Below are positions 1-10,054 of a stretch of 64,000 nt of DNA, piece by piece. The stretch lies in assembly GCA_029267335.1 (NCBI GenBank), contig JAJUJC010000001.1, forward strand, positions 124,001-188,000, in the 5' to 3' direction. The notes under the pieces are model-generated. The model was not told the origin of the DNA. It did no database searches and saw only the letters and a list, made by a program, of their open reading frames with translations. Source of the DNA: Intestinibacillus massiliensis. Lineage in GTDB: Bacteria > Bacillota > Clostridia > Oscillospirales > Butyricicoccaceae. A program made the translations under genes and the position numbers. Position 1 is the stretch's first letter. Each line of letters begins with the position of its first letter.

Positions 1-19
1 AATTGAGTAAATGGCGGTC

Positions 20-256
20 TTATTGGCGTTTCTCAAGGTCAAATTGTTTTGCCCATGCTACAAAGGCGATTCTGTTCCGCTCATACCACTGACTGGTCAC
101 AAAATACTTCTCTACGTTAAAGGCAAATAAGTCTCTCCGGCAATGCGGATATTCGCTGATGGTAATCTGTGTAGTAATGTCCAGCTCGGCGTTATATTTT
201 TTGATCAGTGCCTCGTAAAGGCACAGTGTATCCTTGCTCCACTGTGCCGACTGCAT
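20..256 (-). CDS. hypothetical protein (78 aa), last ORF of the RM-proximal block; possibly a fragment
   Basis: ORF track; no family recognised; short intergenic gap after hsdR stop. Confidence 0.35.
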   Translation of the reverse strand: MQSAQWSKDTLCLYEALIKKYNAELDITTQITISEYPHCRRDLFAFNVEKYFVTSQWYERNRIAFVAWAKQFDLEKRQ

Positions 257-312
257 AGCGAGCAGTTCATTGTAATGACTGCTCCTCCCAAATCATCCCA
301 TAGCTACTGAAT

Positions 313-3300
313 CTAATCGCGATTAAAGCGAGTTCCACCAATTCCAAAATACTTCTCAAAGAATGCTTTCAGCTTATCAATGATACTCTGTTTCTTTTTC
401 TCCCTATTCCCGCCCCCAAAGCGGCTCACAGGTGGCATAATTCTATCAATATCCGTACCAACAGTCTTTATCTCGCCTTCTCGGAACGAGTTTTCCAAGA
501 AAATACGAGTTTCTGCCGGCTTCAATTTTTCGTCTTGAATCAGTGCAGCAAGATCCTGCTCGCGCTGCTGGGCAACAAACTCATGCCATTCGCTCATAAC
601 ATCATCCGCATCATTGACACCCGCGATAAAGGTTTCAATTAGCTGTTTTTTACTGCGTAGTTCAGGGCTGGCATCGATTGCCTTTTTAATGGTAACAAGC
701 ACCTCTTTATCCTCGCAGTGCGTGTCGTGGTACTTCTTCACCAGCATGAGGATGTAGTCAATATTAATCTCGATTTGCTTGATCAGTTCAATCTCGAATA
801 CGATATCGTCAATAATATTGGTGCTTTCCCCGTTTTCACGCTTGCGCTTCCATTCATCGCGCAAGTCCTGGTATCTGCCCAGATAATCCTGCAAGTCCCG
901 TTCAGCAATCATCTCTTTCCCCTTAAACTCATCGAAGGAGGCAAGAAGATTACGCATGCGTAGGATAGCACCAAACAACGAAATAAAGTCTTTCTGATTC
1001 TGCTCACCAATAATCTGCGGCTCTGATAGCGGGAACTGGTTTGACAAGTGCTCGATCATATCAATATAACCCGGTTTGGGAGTGCCATCGACAGATTCGT
1101 ACCCGTAATAATAATCTTTGAAGCTTTGCAACAAAACGATACCGCCGGCATTTTTATCTCCGAACAGCGAGATTGCCCCATCCACTCTCTTTTGCAAATT
1201 GCGGAAGCAAACAATATTACCGAAAGTCTTGATCGAATTGAGAATGCGATTGGTGCGGCTGAATGCCTGGATCAAGCCGTGCATCTTGAGGTTTTTATCG
1301 ACCCACAAGGTATTAAGCGTGGTAGCGTCAAAGCCGGTAAGGAACATATTGACCACAATTAAAAGGTCCAGCTCCTTGTTCTTCATCCGCAGAGATACAT
1401 CCTTGTAGTAATTCTGGAACTTGTCAGAAGATGTGTCATAGGTGGTATGGAACATCCCGTTATAATCATCTATTGCGCTCTCTAAAAAATCGCGGGAGCT
1501 CTTGTCCAGTGCGGAAGTATCCTCCGGGTTTTCCTCATCAAGGATGCCGTCGGTCTCTTCTTCATTTTGGGTGTAGCTGTAGATGACTGCGATTTTCAAC
1601 TGCTTGGTCGGATCTGCCTGCATCTGCCTGCGGAATTCCTCATAATACAGCTTCGCCATGTCCACAGAGGCCACCGCAAAGATGGAGTTAAATCCGCTGA
1701 TCCGCTGTTTTTGCTTGATTTCCTCAACCGCACCTCTTTCAGCCGAAGCCACATCTGAAATATTTGTCAGCTGATTAAAGATGTACGACTTATCGCCACG
1801 ATAGGTTTTCTGATCGAAGTGGCCCAGAATGTATTTGGCAACCAATGCAATGCGCTGCGGAGCCATGAACGCCTTTTCTCGGTCGATGTCCCAAACCTGC
1901 TCGTCGTCGATGTCCCGGTCGCTATCCATGGTTTTGATATAGTCCACACGGAAGGGCAGCACGTTTTTATCGTTGATGGCATCCACAATCGTATAGGTGT
2001 GGAGCTGATCGCCGAAGGTCTGCTCTGTGGTAAAGAACTGCGCATTTTTCACGCGACCTGCATTGACTGAGAAAATCGGCGTTCCGGTAAAGCCGAACAT
2101 ATAATATTTTTTGAAGTTCTGCACGATTGCCGTGTGCATATCTCCAAACTGGCTGCGGTGGCACTCATCAAAGATAATAATCACGTTTTTGTTATATACC
2201 GAGTGCTCTTTATTTTTCTTGATAAAGGTCGACAGCTTCTGAATTGTGGTAATGATAATACGTTCTTTTGTTCCAGCAAGTTGTTTTTGCAAAATTGCAG
2301 TTGAGGTGTTGCTGTTCGCAGCACCTTTTTCAAAGCGGTCATATTCCTTCATTGTCTGATAATCGAGGTCTTTGCGGTCTACCACAAACAGAACTTTATC
2401 AATGTACGGTAACTGAGAAGCAAGTCGTGCGGTTTTGAAAGAAGTCAGAGTTTTTCCCGAACCGGTGGTGTGCCAGATATAACCGCCGGCGGCAATGTTG
2501 CCGTATTTTCTATAATTGTGCGCAATCTCGATACGGTTGAGGATGCGCTCGGTTGCGGTAATCTGATAAGGGCGCATGACCATTAGCATATTTTCAGAAG
2601 TGAAGATACAGTACTTCGTCAAAATATTCAGAATGGCGTGGCGAGCAAAAAAGGTCTTTGTAAAGTCAATCAGGTCGGAAATTGCCTTGTTGTTGGCATC
2701 CGCCCAGAACGAGGTGAACTCAAAGCTGTTGCTTGTCTTGCCCTTCTTGGATTTGCCGGATGCCGCATCTTTTATGGCGTTGAACCGGGTGCTGTTGGAA
2801 TAGTACTTGGTGTTCGTGCCGTTGGAGATAACAAAAATCTGCACATACTCAAACAGGCCCGAGCCTGCCCAGAAGCTGTCGCGCTGATAGCGGTTAATCT
2901 GATTGAATGCCTCCCGGATGGCAACGCCCCGGCGTTTTAGCTCGATATGTACGAGCGGCAGGCCATTTACAAGCACCGTAACATCATAGCGGTTATCATA
3001 TGTTGCGCCGTCCTCTTTGCCAAGAACATACTGGTTGATGACCTGCAAACGATTATTGTGGATGTTCTTTTTGTCGATGAGCGTGATGTTTTTGGTCATG
3101 GCATCATCACGCTTTAACACCTGCACATAGTCCTCTTGAATTTTGCGGGTCTTTTCTACGATTCCATCGTTTTTGTTGGCGATGCAGTCGGTAAAAAAGC
3201 GTTCCCATTCGCTATCGGTAAAGGTGTAATCGTTGAGTTCTTCCAGCTTGGCACGCAGATTCGCAATCAGGTCGGCTTCTGTATGAATGGGCAGATAATC

Positions 3301-3444
3301 ATAACCCTGCTCGCACAGCAGACGAATAAACTCTTGCTCCAATGCCGCTTCGCTCTGGTAGCTGTCGGAGCGGGTTCTGACCGGCTCATATTCGGTGACA
3401 ACGGTGTTCTGATTTGTTTCGGCTACTATATTGAAAAAAGGCAC
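313..3444 (-). CDS. hsdR: Type I restriction enzyme R subunit (DEAD/helicase motor + nuclease)
   Basis: 1043 aa; Walker A-like IWHTTGSGKTLTS, DECHRSQFG (DEAD-like), FTGTPIF, and N-terminal nuclease motif LVHIELKRRG. Confidence 0.95.
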   Translation of the reverse strand: MPFFNIVAETNQNTVVTEYEPVRTRSDSYQSEAALEQEFIRLLCEQGYDYLPIHTEADLIANLRAKLEELNDYTFTDSEWERFFTDCIANKNDGIVEKTRKIQEDYVQVLKRDDAMTKNITLIDKKNIHNNRLQVINQYVLGKEDGATYDNRYDVTVLVNGLPLVHIELKRRGVAIREAFNQINRYQRDSFWAGSGLFEYVQIFVISNGTNTKYYSNSTRFNAIKDAASGKSKKGKTSNSFEFTSFWADANNKAISDLIDFTKTFFARHAILNILTKYCIFTSENMLMVMRPYQITATERILNRIEIAHNYRKYGNIAAGGYIWHTTGSGKTLTSFKTARLASQLPYIDKVLFVVDRKDLDYQTMKEYDRFEKGAANSNTSTAILQKQLAGTKERIIITTIQKLSTFIKKNKEHSVYNKNVIIIFDECHRSQFGDMHTAIVQNFKKYYMFGFTGTPIFSVNAGRVKNAQFFTTEQTFGDQLHTYTIVDAINDKNVLPFRVDYIKTMDSDRDIDDEQVWDIDREKAFMAPQRIALVAKYILGHFDQKTYRGDKSYIFNQLTNISDVASAERGAVEEIKQKQRISGFNSIFAVASVDMAKLYYEEFRRQMQADPTKQLKIAVIYSYTQNEEETDGILDEENPEDTSALDKSSRDFLESAIDDYNGMFHTTYDTSSDKFQNYYKDVSLRMKNKELDLLIVVNMFLTGFDATTLNTLWVDKNLKMHGLIQAFSRTNRILNSIKTFGNIVCFRNLQKRVDGAISLFGDKNAGGIVLLQSFKDYYYGYESVDGTPKPGYIDMIEHLSNQFPLSEPQIIGEQNQKDFISLFGAILRMRNLLASFDEFKGKEMIAERDLQDYLGRYQDLRDEWKRKRENGESTNIIDDIVFEIELIKQIEINIDYILMLVKKYHDTHCEDKEVLVTIKKAIDASPELRSKKQLIETFIAGVNDADDVMSEWHEFVAQQREQDLAALIQDEKLKPAETRIFLENSFREGEIKTVGTDIDRIMPPVSRFGGGNREKKKQSIIDKLKAFFEKYFGIGGTRFNRD

Positions 3445-3457
3445 GTTTTACACCTCC

Positions 3458-4591
3458 TTAGGTCAATTCTTTGAATGTCAGCAGCTTGTCCCGATAGTAT
3501 TCGTATTGCTTTTGCCGTGCAGCAATTTCGGCGGGGAGACCGGTGGAAATGTCGTTACACAATGCATAAAATTTATCCAGTACACCTACAACATATTTCT
3601 GCTGTTCTATTGATGGTACAGGTAACGCAATTTCTTTCAATTGCCCTGACGTGACAAGAGGTTGTCCGCCACCTTTTGCATATTGGTGCAAATTCATACT
3701 GGAAAGTTGGTAAAACACATATTCTAAGGATATATCAGATTTCAAATCAACGATTAGTGTATTATCCGAAACATCATAATCTCCATCTGCAATGTGAACA
3801 TACCCTGCATTTGCCCCCACTCTGGCAATAAGAATTTGTTTCTTGTGATATACCGCTGTATTCGTAGATGATATTATTCCGGTCGAGCCGTAAACCGGGA
3901 AATTTCCATTTTCAAGACGTTCTTTGTTTTTCCCAGACAATATACCATGAGATATTTCCTTCAAAGTCATTTTAGGCGAACCATCCAGTGAAAGAAGCAC
4001 ATTTCTATAATACTCATACTGCTTTTTTCTCGCTGTAAGCTCCGCTGTAAGCTCCGCTGTAAGCTCCGTGAAATTGTTCAGAATGCGGACAATTTCCTCT
4101 TGCACAGGAAGAGGGGGGACGGGAAGAATTATCTTTTTAAATTTTTCAAACGGAAGCAACTTCCTTCCTGTTCCTTCAATGCCTTCTCTACTGGTTATAA
4201 TTTGCCATGTGCCATTTCGTGAATTAAAAAAATACAAAAGATAATCGGGAGTAATAACCTTTTCATCTATACTAAATACAACATTTAAAGGACTTACAAT
4301 GACCTCCTCTTTATCTCTAAGATAATTTATTGAACCAACATCGATTCGAGAAGGTGAATAAACAAACCAGTTCTTCTTGACAACTCTATATCCAGATGTA
4401 TCATCACTTGTTACTTTTGCATCTTTAAAATACTCTGTGGTTGGTATCAATCCACCTTGCGTAATGCTATATGGGGAATTGCAAAGTTCTCCTTTGTTTT
4501 TTCCTTTTTCGTTCTTGGCAAATGTACCAACAGCTTTATACTCTACCCCATTTGGGCAGTATTGCGCAATCAATTCATCTAACCTGCTCAT
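3458..4591 (-). CDS. hsdS: Type I restriction-modification specificity subunit S
   Basis: 377 aa with two target-recognition halves separated by conserved repeats (ARKKQYEYYRNVLLSL / ARQKQYEYYRDKLLTF); contains TAEL repeats; overlaps hsdM end. Confidence 0.95.
   Translation of the reverse strand: MSRLDELIAQYCPNGVEYKAVGTFAKNEKGKNKGELCNSPYSITQGGLIPTTEYFKDAKVTSDDTSGYRVVKKNWFVYSPSRIDVGSINYLRDKEEVIVSPLNVVFSIDEKVITPDYLLYFFNSRNGTWQIITSREGIEGTGRKLLPFEKFKKIILPVPPLPVQEEIVRILNNFTELTAELTAELTARKKQYEYYRNVLLSLDGSPKMTLKEISHGILSGKNKERLENGNFPVYGSTGIISSTNTAVYHKKQILIARVGANAGYVHIADGDYDVSDNTLIVDLKSDISLEYVFYQLSSMNLHQYAKGGGQPLVTSGQLKEIALPVPSIEQQKYVVGVLDKFYALCNDISTGLPAEIAARQKQYEYYRDKLLTFKELT
4032..4067 (-). repeat. 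3 perfect tandem copies of a 12-bp unit (gctgtaagctcc on +) encoding TAEL repeats in the HsdS central spacer
   Basis: Read directly: gctgtaagctcc x3; translation NNFTELTAELTAELTARKKQ. Confidence 0.95.
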
Positions 4592-6186
4592 ACGCCCGCC
4601 TCGATTTCTTCCACGATATTGCGAATGGCCTTCCGCAGTTCGTCCTCACGCAGTACGATTTCTTCAATCTCGGCGTTCAGTTTCACAATATCAATTTTTT
4701 CCCGGGTGTCCTCCGCCTCTACATAGGTGGAAACCGAGAGATTATAGTCGTTCTCTGCCACTTCGTCATAACCGGCAAGGTGGGAGAAGTGCGCCACTTC
4801 CGCACGCTTTGCAAAGGTGTCCACAATGCGATCAATATTCTCTGGGGTTAGTTTGTTGTTGTTGGTGACCTTGATGCACTCGTTTGACGCATCAATAAAC
4901 AGGGTCTTGTTGTCACTCTTGTTCTTCTTCATCACCATGATGCAGGTGGCAATGGAGGTGCCGAAAAACAGGTTACTGGGCAGTTGAATAATGCAGTCCA
5001 CAAAGTTGTTGTCAATTAAGTATTTGCGGATTTTTTGTTCTGCGCCGCCACGGTACATAATGCCCGGGAAGCAGACAATCGCAGCCGTTCCGTTACTGGC
5101 AAGCCAAGAAAGGCTGTGCATGATAAAGGCAAGATCCGCCTTGCTCTTAGGAGCCAGCACGCCGGCGGGAGAAAACCGAGGGTCATTGATAAGCAGGGGG
5201 TTTTCATCGCCCGCCCATTTAATGGAATACGGCGGATTGGAAACGATTAGTTCAAAGGGCTCATCGTCCCAATGCTGCGGGTTAATCAGCGTATCTTCGC
5301 ACTCCACATCAAACTTATCAAATCCAATATCGTGCAGAAACATATTGATGCGGCACAGGTTATAGGTGGTGATATTGATCTCCTGACCATAGAACCCACT
5401 GGTAACGGCGTCCTTGCCAAGAATTTTCACTGCTTTCAAAAGCAACGAGCCGGAGCCGCACGCCGGGTCATATACCTTGTTGACCGTTTTCTTGCCCACC
5501 GTGCCAAGGCGGGTCAACAGTTCGGACACGTCCGCCGGCGTAAAAAACTCGCCGCCGGATTTGCCCGCATTGGACGCGTACATCGTCATTAAATATTCAT
5601 AGGCATCGCCAAAAGCATCGATGTCATGGTCTTTCACAGAACCGAGATTCATAGCGGCAACGCCATCCAGCAGCTTTGTAAGGCGTTCGTTTCTCTTTGC
5701 GACGGTACTGCCCAGTTTGTTGCTGTTTACATCAAAGTCATCAAATAACCCTGCAAAGCTGTTTTCAGAAGCACTGCCTTGGGCGGATTCCTCAATGTGG
5801 CTAAATACTTCCTCTAGCTTTTCATTGAGCAGCTTTTCTTTGCCGTTGGGGTAAGTCCAACCTTCTCCGCTAGCGGCCTTAGCTCTCACGTTGCAAAAAA
5901 GCTCACTGGGCAAGATGAAAAAGCCCTTTTCCTGCACCAAACCGGCGCGGGCTTCTTTCGCTTCTGTATCCTTTAGCTTGGCATAGTCGAAGCTGGTATT
6001 TCCAGCCTCTATCTCACCGTCATTAATGTATGCAGTCAGATTTTCAGAAATATAACGATAAAACATTGTTCCAAGCACATAGTTCTTAAAATCCCAACCG
6101 TCTACGGCACCGCGCAGTTCGTCGGCAATCGCCCAAATGGCACGGTGGAGCTCATCGCGCTCCTGCTCTTTTTTCATATCAACCAT
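4588..6186 (-). CDS. hsdM: Type I restriction-modification N6-adenine methyltransferase subunit M
   Basis: 532 aa; VYDPACGSGSLLL and IVSNPPYS (SAM/NPPY) motifs. Confidence 0.95.
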   Translation of the reverse strand: MVDMKKEQERDELHRAIWAIADELRGAVDGWDFKNYVLGTMFYRYISENLTAYINDGEIEAGNTSFDYAKLKDTEAKEARAGLVQEKGFFILPSELFCNVRAKAASGEGWTYPNGKEKLLNEKLEEVFSHIEESAQGSASENSFAGLFDDFDVNSNKLGSTVAKRNERLTKLLDGVAAMNLGSVKDHDIDAFGDAYEYLMTMYASNAGKSGGEFFTPADVSELLTRLGTVGKKTVNKVYDPACGSGSLLLKAVKILGKDAVTSGFYGQEINITTYNLCRINMFLHDIGFDKFDVECEDTLINPQHWDDEPFELIVSNPPYSIKWAGDENPLLINDPRFSPAGVLAPKSKADLAFIMHSLSWLASNGTAAIVCFPGIMYRGGAEQKIRKYLIDNNFVDCIIQLPSNLFFGTSIATCIMVMKKNKSDNKTLFIDASNECIKVTNNNKLTPENIDRIVDTFAKRAEVAHFSHLAGYDEVAENDYNLSVSTYVEAEDTREKIDIVKLNAEIEEIVLREDELRKAIRNIVEEIEAGV

Positions 6187-6412
6187 TGTCCCTTACCTCC
6201 GAATTATTTTTGTGGGCAGCTGCACTTGCGCCCCTTTCGATCCATGCGTCAACTTCAGACACTCTGAATTTATAGAACCTTCCGAATTTTTAGAAGGGAA
6301 TGGTATCCTTTTTGCCCCATGCTCGAATGGTATGCTTACTACAACCAACGTGCTTTGAAATCTCTTCGAGGCTAAGCCGCCGCTCCGCAGTATCCATTTT
6401 ACTTTCTTTCAT
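6179..6412 (-). pseudogene. Small helix-turn-helix (excisionase/MerR-like) gene interrupted by an in-frame TAA at 6290-6292
   Basis: Minus-strand translation MKESKMDTAERRLSLEEISKHVGCSKHTIRAWGKKDTIPF*KFGRFYKFRVSEVDAWIERGASAAAHKNNSEVRDNG*; final TGA lies just past the hsdM start codon, so the frames overlap. Confidence 0.7.
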
Positions 6413-6429
6413 GTCCAATAAAACCCCCT

Positions 6430-6585
6430 GTCTGATGTGCTGCCCCCTGTCAAGTAGACATTTTTTGTGGACACCTGGTACGCAGCAGAGCCAGTACGCA
6501 TTTCCATACGGGTCATTTTCATAGTTAATTGGATTCTTTCGTAGTTATAAAAATGGATATACTCGTCCACCAATTCTGCCGCAAT
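6430..6585 (-). mobile_element. Remnant of IS3-family transposase C-terminus and IS end
   Basis: Minus-strand frame reads AAELVDEYIHFYNYERIQLTMKMTRMEMRTGSAAYQVSTKNVYLTGG, typical of the IS3-type DDE transposase C-terminus; no upstream part present. Confidence 0.6.
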
Positions 6586-7235
6586 ACTATGTCGAAAAAA
6601 GCCATGCTGCCATCATTGAGCCTCTGGAATGGGACATGGTTCAAGCGAAGATTGCACGGCGCAAGTCCCGCAAGGTGATCTGGCGCTGCAACAGCAAGTT
6701 CAAAGGTCAAAGCAAATGCGTCACGCCTCATCTGGACGCGGATACTATTCAGCGAATGTTTCTGAAAGCCTACAATCGGCTGATAGCAGACCGCGAGAGT
6801 GTTATCTCCGACTGCGCTCTGATGCGGCAGGTGCTTTCACACACCACGATGCTGGATGCGGAGCTCGACAGCTTGAACGCGGAAATCACCGAAATCACGA
6901 TTGTGGCGGAATTGGTCAAAGCCTGTGTCAGAGAGAACGCTACCACGGCGCGGGTCGCGGAGCTAGTGACAGAAAAAGAGCGGAAGCATCATCAACACCG
7001 TGCAATCCGATTGCGCACAGAGGCATTAAAGAAACAGCCCCTCGTCCTCGCAGAATCGGACAAAAGGCTGTGGATAGCAATAGTCGACCGGGCGACGGTA
7101 TTCTGCGATGGAAGAATCGTGTTTAAGTTCAAAAGCCTATTCTTTGAGGAAATGAGACCCTCGCAAAAAGTGAAACTATTTCAAGTAATCGAAAGCGCAG
7201 GCGTGGGAACGGCGCTGATTCGGAGGTACACATAA
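6573..7235 (+). pseudogene. C-terminal fragment of a large serine site-specific recombinase
   Basis: Frame QYYVEKSHAAIIEPLEWDMVQAKIARRKSRKVIWRCNSKFKGQSKCVTPHLDADTIQRMFLKAYN (recombinase domain/zinc ribbon/coiled-coil region); catalytic resolvase domain absent, junction with IS3 remnant upstream. Confidence 0.7.
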
Positions 7236-7312
7236 CTTTTCAGCGTCAGACGGGCAGCGTACAGAAACATTAAAAAATGGAAAAAGCCAGTGCTTATAGG
7301 ATTTTCAGGCGT

Positions 7313-7359
7313 AAAATAAAAACGCTAATGTTGACACTGATCGTATCAATATTAGCGTT
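7313..7359 (-). terminator. Rho-independent terminator downstream of tRNA-Pro
   Basis: Inverted repeat AACGCTAATaTTGA...TCAAcATTAGCGTT followed by T-rich tract on minus strand. Confidence 0.75.
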
Positions 7360-7366
7360 CTTAATA

Positions 7367-7443
7367 TGGTCGAGGTGACAGGATTTGAACCTGCGGCCTC
7401 TTCGTCCCGAACGAAGCGCTCTACCAAGCTGAGCCACACCTCG
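7367..7443 (-). tRNA. tRNA-Pro (anticodon CGG), CCA encoded
   Basis: RC CGAGGTGTGGCTCAGCTTGGTAGAGCGCTTCGTTCGGGACGAAGAGGCCGCAGGTTCAAATCCTGTCACCTCGACCA; 7-nt anticodon loop TTCGGGA. Confidence 0.95.
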
Positions 7444-7552
7444 ACATGCGCTATCGCATGAAAGCTTGTTTATTATAGCAAATCGAACAGGGTGTGTCAA
7501 CCGATTTTGACAAAGTTTTGCCAAAAAAATCTCTCTTGGCATGTGGGCTGTT

Positions 7553-8836
7553 TTATGGTTCATCTTCACGAATCGAGGTTTTCACGCGTGTTTGCGTTTC
7601 TCCCTTTTCGTAGCACAGTGTGTGGTCATTTTCAATATGATTTAGACCAAAATATGCATGGGTATCGTCTGTCAAAGCCTTGCGACGCAATGAGCGATTT
7701 ACCAGACCGGATACCAGACTGTAAATGACAGCAAAGAGCGGCACACCGATTACCATACCTGTAAAGCCGAAAAATCCGCCGAATGCTAGAATTGCGAACA
7801 TGACCCAGAAACTTGAAAGACCGGTCGAATCGCCCAATATCTTCGGCCCGAGAATATTACCGTCAAATTGTTGTAATACCAAAATAAAAATTAAAAACTT
7901 AAGTGCGGCGAGCGGATCGCTCAACAAGATCAGCAGCGTGGACGGGATCGCACCGATAAACGGTCCAAAAAACGGAATAATGTTTGTAACGCCGATGATG
8001 ACACTAATCAACATCGCATACGGCAAATGGAACACAGACATGCCAATAAAACAGATAATGCCGATAATAAAGGAATCTAACAGCTTACCGTTGATAAAGC
8101 CGCCGAACACGCGATGCGCAAAGCGGAAATTATCAATAATGAGATTGGCACGCGGCACACTGAAGAGGCTGTAGATCATTTTCTTGGACTGTGCCGCGAA
8201 CAGCTCTTTACTGTTGAGAACATAAATGCACACAAAAAGACCGACCAGAATATCCTTAAAGAACGTAATCGTTTCCCATAAACCGTTCATCACGGAGTTC
8301 AGCTGATTGTTAAGCTGGGGCAGCATGTCGATCTTGACCCATTGTGTCAGTGTCGTAACGGCTTCCTCAGAAAAGTTTACAATAAAATCCTCAAATTTGG
8401 GGTTGTTTGCCAATGTTGTTTGCAGCCACTGGGTCGCCTGCCGGAAGCTGTCAGGCAGCGTATCGACCAGACCAACGATGCTGGTCACAAGCTGCGGAAG
8501 AACCATCCAAATCAAGCCGGTGACAATGAGCAGTAAAAACAGGATAGAAACTGCGGTCGAGCATGCTTTCACAACACGTTTCGCCTTGAGAGGACTTTTC
8601 ATGTGCCGATGGAAGAACGGTTCAATGTGCTGATCCGCGAAGTTAAACACTGGCAGCAATAAATACGCCATTACCAAACCGTAGATAAAGGGTTTGAAGA
8701 TTGTGGTCAATGTGGCGAAAAACTGCCGCACAGACCCCATACGAAAAAGGATAAAAAATAAAATACTGCTGCAGGCGACTACCCCCAATACCGTCAATGC
8801 CCAATAGAGATATTTCTTGTATGCACCGTTTTTCAT
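7553..8836 (-). CDS. AI-2E family transporter (UPF0118)
   Basis: 427 aa multi-TM protein with VIIGVTNIIPFFGPFIGAIPS and GNILGPKILGDSTGLSSFWVMFAILAFGGFFGFTGMVIGVP motifs. Confidence 0.9.
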   Translation of the reverse strand: MKNGAYKKYLYWALTVLGVVACSSILFFILFRMGSVRQFFATLTTIFKPFIYGLVMAYLLLPVFNFADQHIEPFFHRHMKSPLKAKRVVKACSTAVSILFLLLIVTGLIWMVLPQLVTSIVGLVDTLPDSFRQATQWLQTTLANNPKFEDFIVNFSEEAVTTLTQWVKIDMLPQLNNQLNSVMNGLWETITFFKDILVGLFVCIYVLNSKELFAAQSKKMIYSLFSVPRANLIIDNFRFAHRVFGGFINGKLLDSFIIGIICFIGMSVFHLPYAMLISVIIGVTNIIPFFGPFIGAIPSTLLILLSDPLAALKFLIFILVLQQFDGNILGPKILGDSTGLSSFWVMFAILAFGGFFGFTGMVIGVPLFAVIYSLVSGLVNRSLRRKALTDDTHAYFGLNHIENDHTLCYEKGETQTRVKTSIREDEP

Positions 8837-8937
8837 GGCGGCCTCCGTCTATTATCATTCTTTTTAGTATAGCACAAATGGACCAGACGAGAAAAGCTCT
8901 ATTCATTAAATTCACAGTAAGTTTTCAAATGTAGCGT

Positions 8938-8968
8938 AAAAGGCTGTCAACCATAGTTGACAGCCTTT
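8938..8968 (-). terminator. Terminator hairpin after the leu operon
   Basis: AAAGGCTGTCAAC-tatg-GTTGACAGCCTTTT. Confidence 0.75.
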
Positions 8969-8980
8969 GTTGTGAATTTC

Positions 8981-10051
8981 TTACAGGGCTTCGCGAATCA
9001 GTCTTCCCATTTCGCTGGTAGAAAGCGCGTTTTCGTCCTTTGCAGCAATGTCAGCGGTGCGATAACCACTATCAAGTACCTTTTCCACCGCGGTTTCGAT
9101 CGCATCCGCTTCCCTTTGCAGAGAAAACGAATACCGCAGCATCATCGCGCACGACAGGATCGTCGCAATCGGGTTCGCAATTCCCTTGCCTGCAATATCC
9201 GGCGCAGAGCCGTGGATCGGTTCGTACATACCCTTGCCGCTTTCGTTCATTGAAGCGGACGGCAGCATACCGATCGAGCCCGTGATCATGGACGCTTCAT
9301 CCGACAGAATATCCCCGAACAGGTTGCCGGTCACGATCACGTCAAACTGACCGGGATTGCGCACGAGCTGCATCGCGCAGTTATCGACGTACATATCCGA
9401 ATACTCGACCTCGGGATATTCAGCCTTGATGCGGTGCATCGTTTCTCGCCATACACGGCTGGTCTCGAGCACGTTCGCCTTATCCACGGAGCAAACCTTT
9501 TTGCGGCGCTTCATCGCCATTTCAAAAGCGCGGCGGCCGATGCGCTCGACCTCTGCAACCGAATAGTTCATATCGTCGTAGCCGGTTTCCCCGCCCTCGG
9601 ACTGTCGACGACCATGCGTGCCGAAGTAGACGTCGCCGATTAACTCGCGGCAGACGAGAATGTCAAAACCGTCACCAATGATCTCCTGCTTTATGGGGCA
9701 GGCATCCGCAAGTGCCTTATGCATCTGTGCCGGACGCAGATTGACAAACAGACCGAGTGCGGCACGCAGACCGAGCAGCGCCTTTTCGGGGCGTCTTTCG
9801 CTCGGCACATCGTCCCACTTGGGGCCACCCACCGCACCGAGCAGCACGCTGTCTGCCGCCTTGCAGAGGTCAATGGTCTCCTGCGTCAACGGGATGCCGT
9901 TTGCGTCGATGGAGCAGCCGCCTGCGAGCACCTCTTGGAAAGAAAACGTGTGTCCGAACTTCTGCCCGACCACCTCAAGGGTTTTCATCGCCTCAGTGAC
10001 GATTTCCGGTCCGATTCCGTCGCCCTTGACGACCGCAATGTTGTACTGCAT
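8981..10051 (-). CDS. leuB: 3-isopropylmalate dehydrogenase
   Basis: VVKGDGIGPEIV; DNLFGDILSDEASMITGSIGMLPSAS family signature. Confidence 0.97.
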   Translation of the reverse strand: MQYNIAVVKGDGIGPEIVTEAMKTLEVVGQKFGHTFSFQEVLAGGCSIDANGIPLTQETIDLCKAADSVLLGAVGGPKWDDVPSERRPEKALLGLRAALGLFVNLRPAQMHKALADACPIKQEIIGDGFDILVCRELIGDVYFGTHGRRQSEGGETGYDDMNYSVAEVERIGRRAFEMAMKRRKKVCSVDKANVLETSRVWRETMHRIKAEYPEVEYSDMYVDNCAMQLVRNPGQFDVIVTGNLFGDILSDEASMITGSIGMLPSASMNESGKGMYEPIHGSAPDIAGKGIANPIATILSCAMMLRYSFSLQREADAIETAVEKVLDSGYRTADIAAKDENALSTSEMGRLIREAL

Positions 10052-10054
10052 GCG

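Noticed and set aside
6525-6731. 68-aa minus ORF
   Set aside because: Antisense to the recombinase fragment and in a different frame from the IS3 transposase remnant.
7294-7569. 91-aa minus ORF
   Set aside because: Spans the tRNA-Pro and its terminator.
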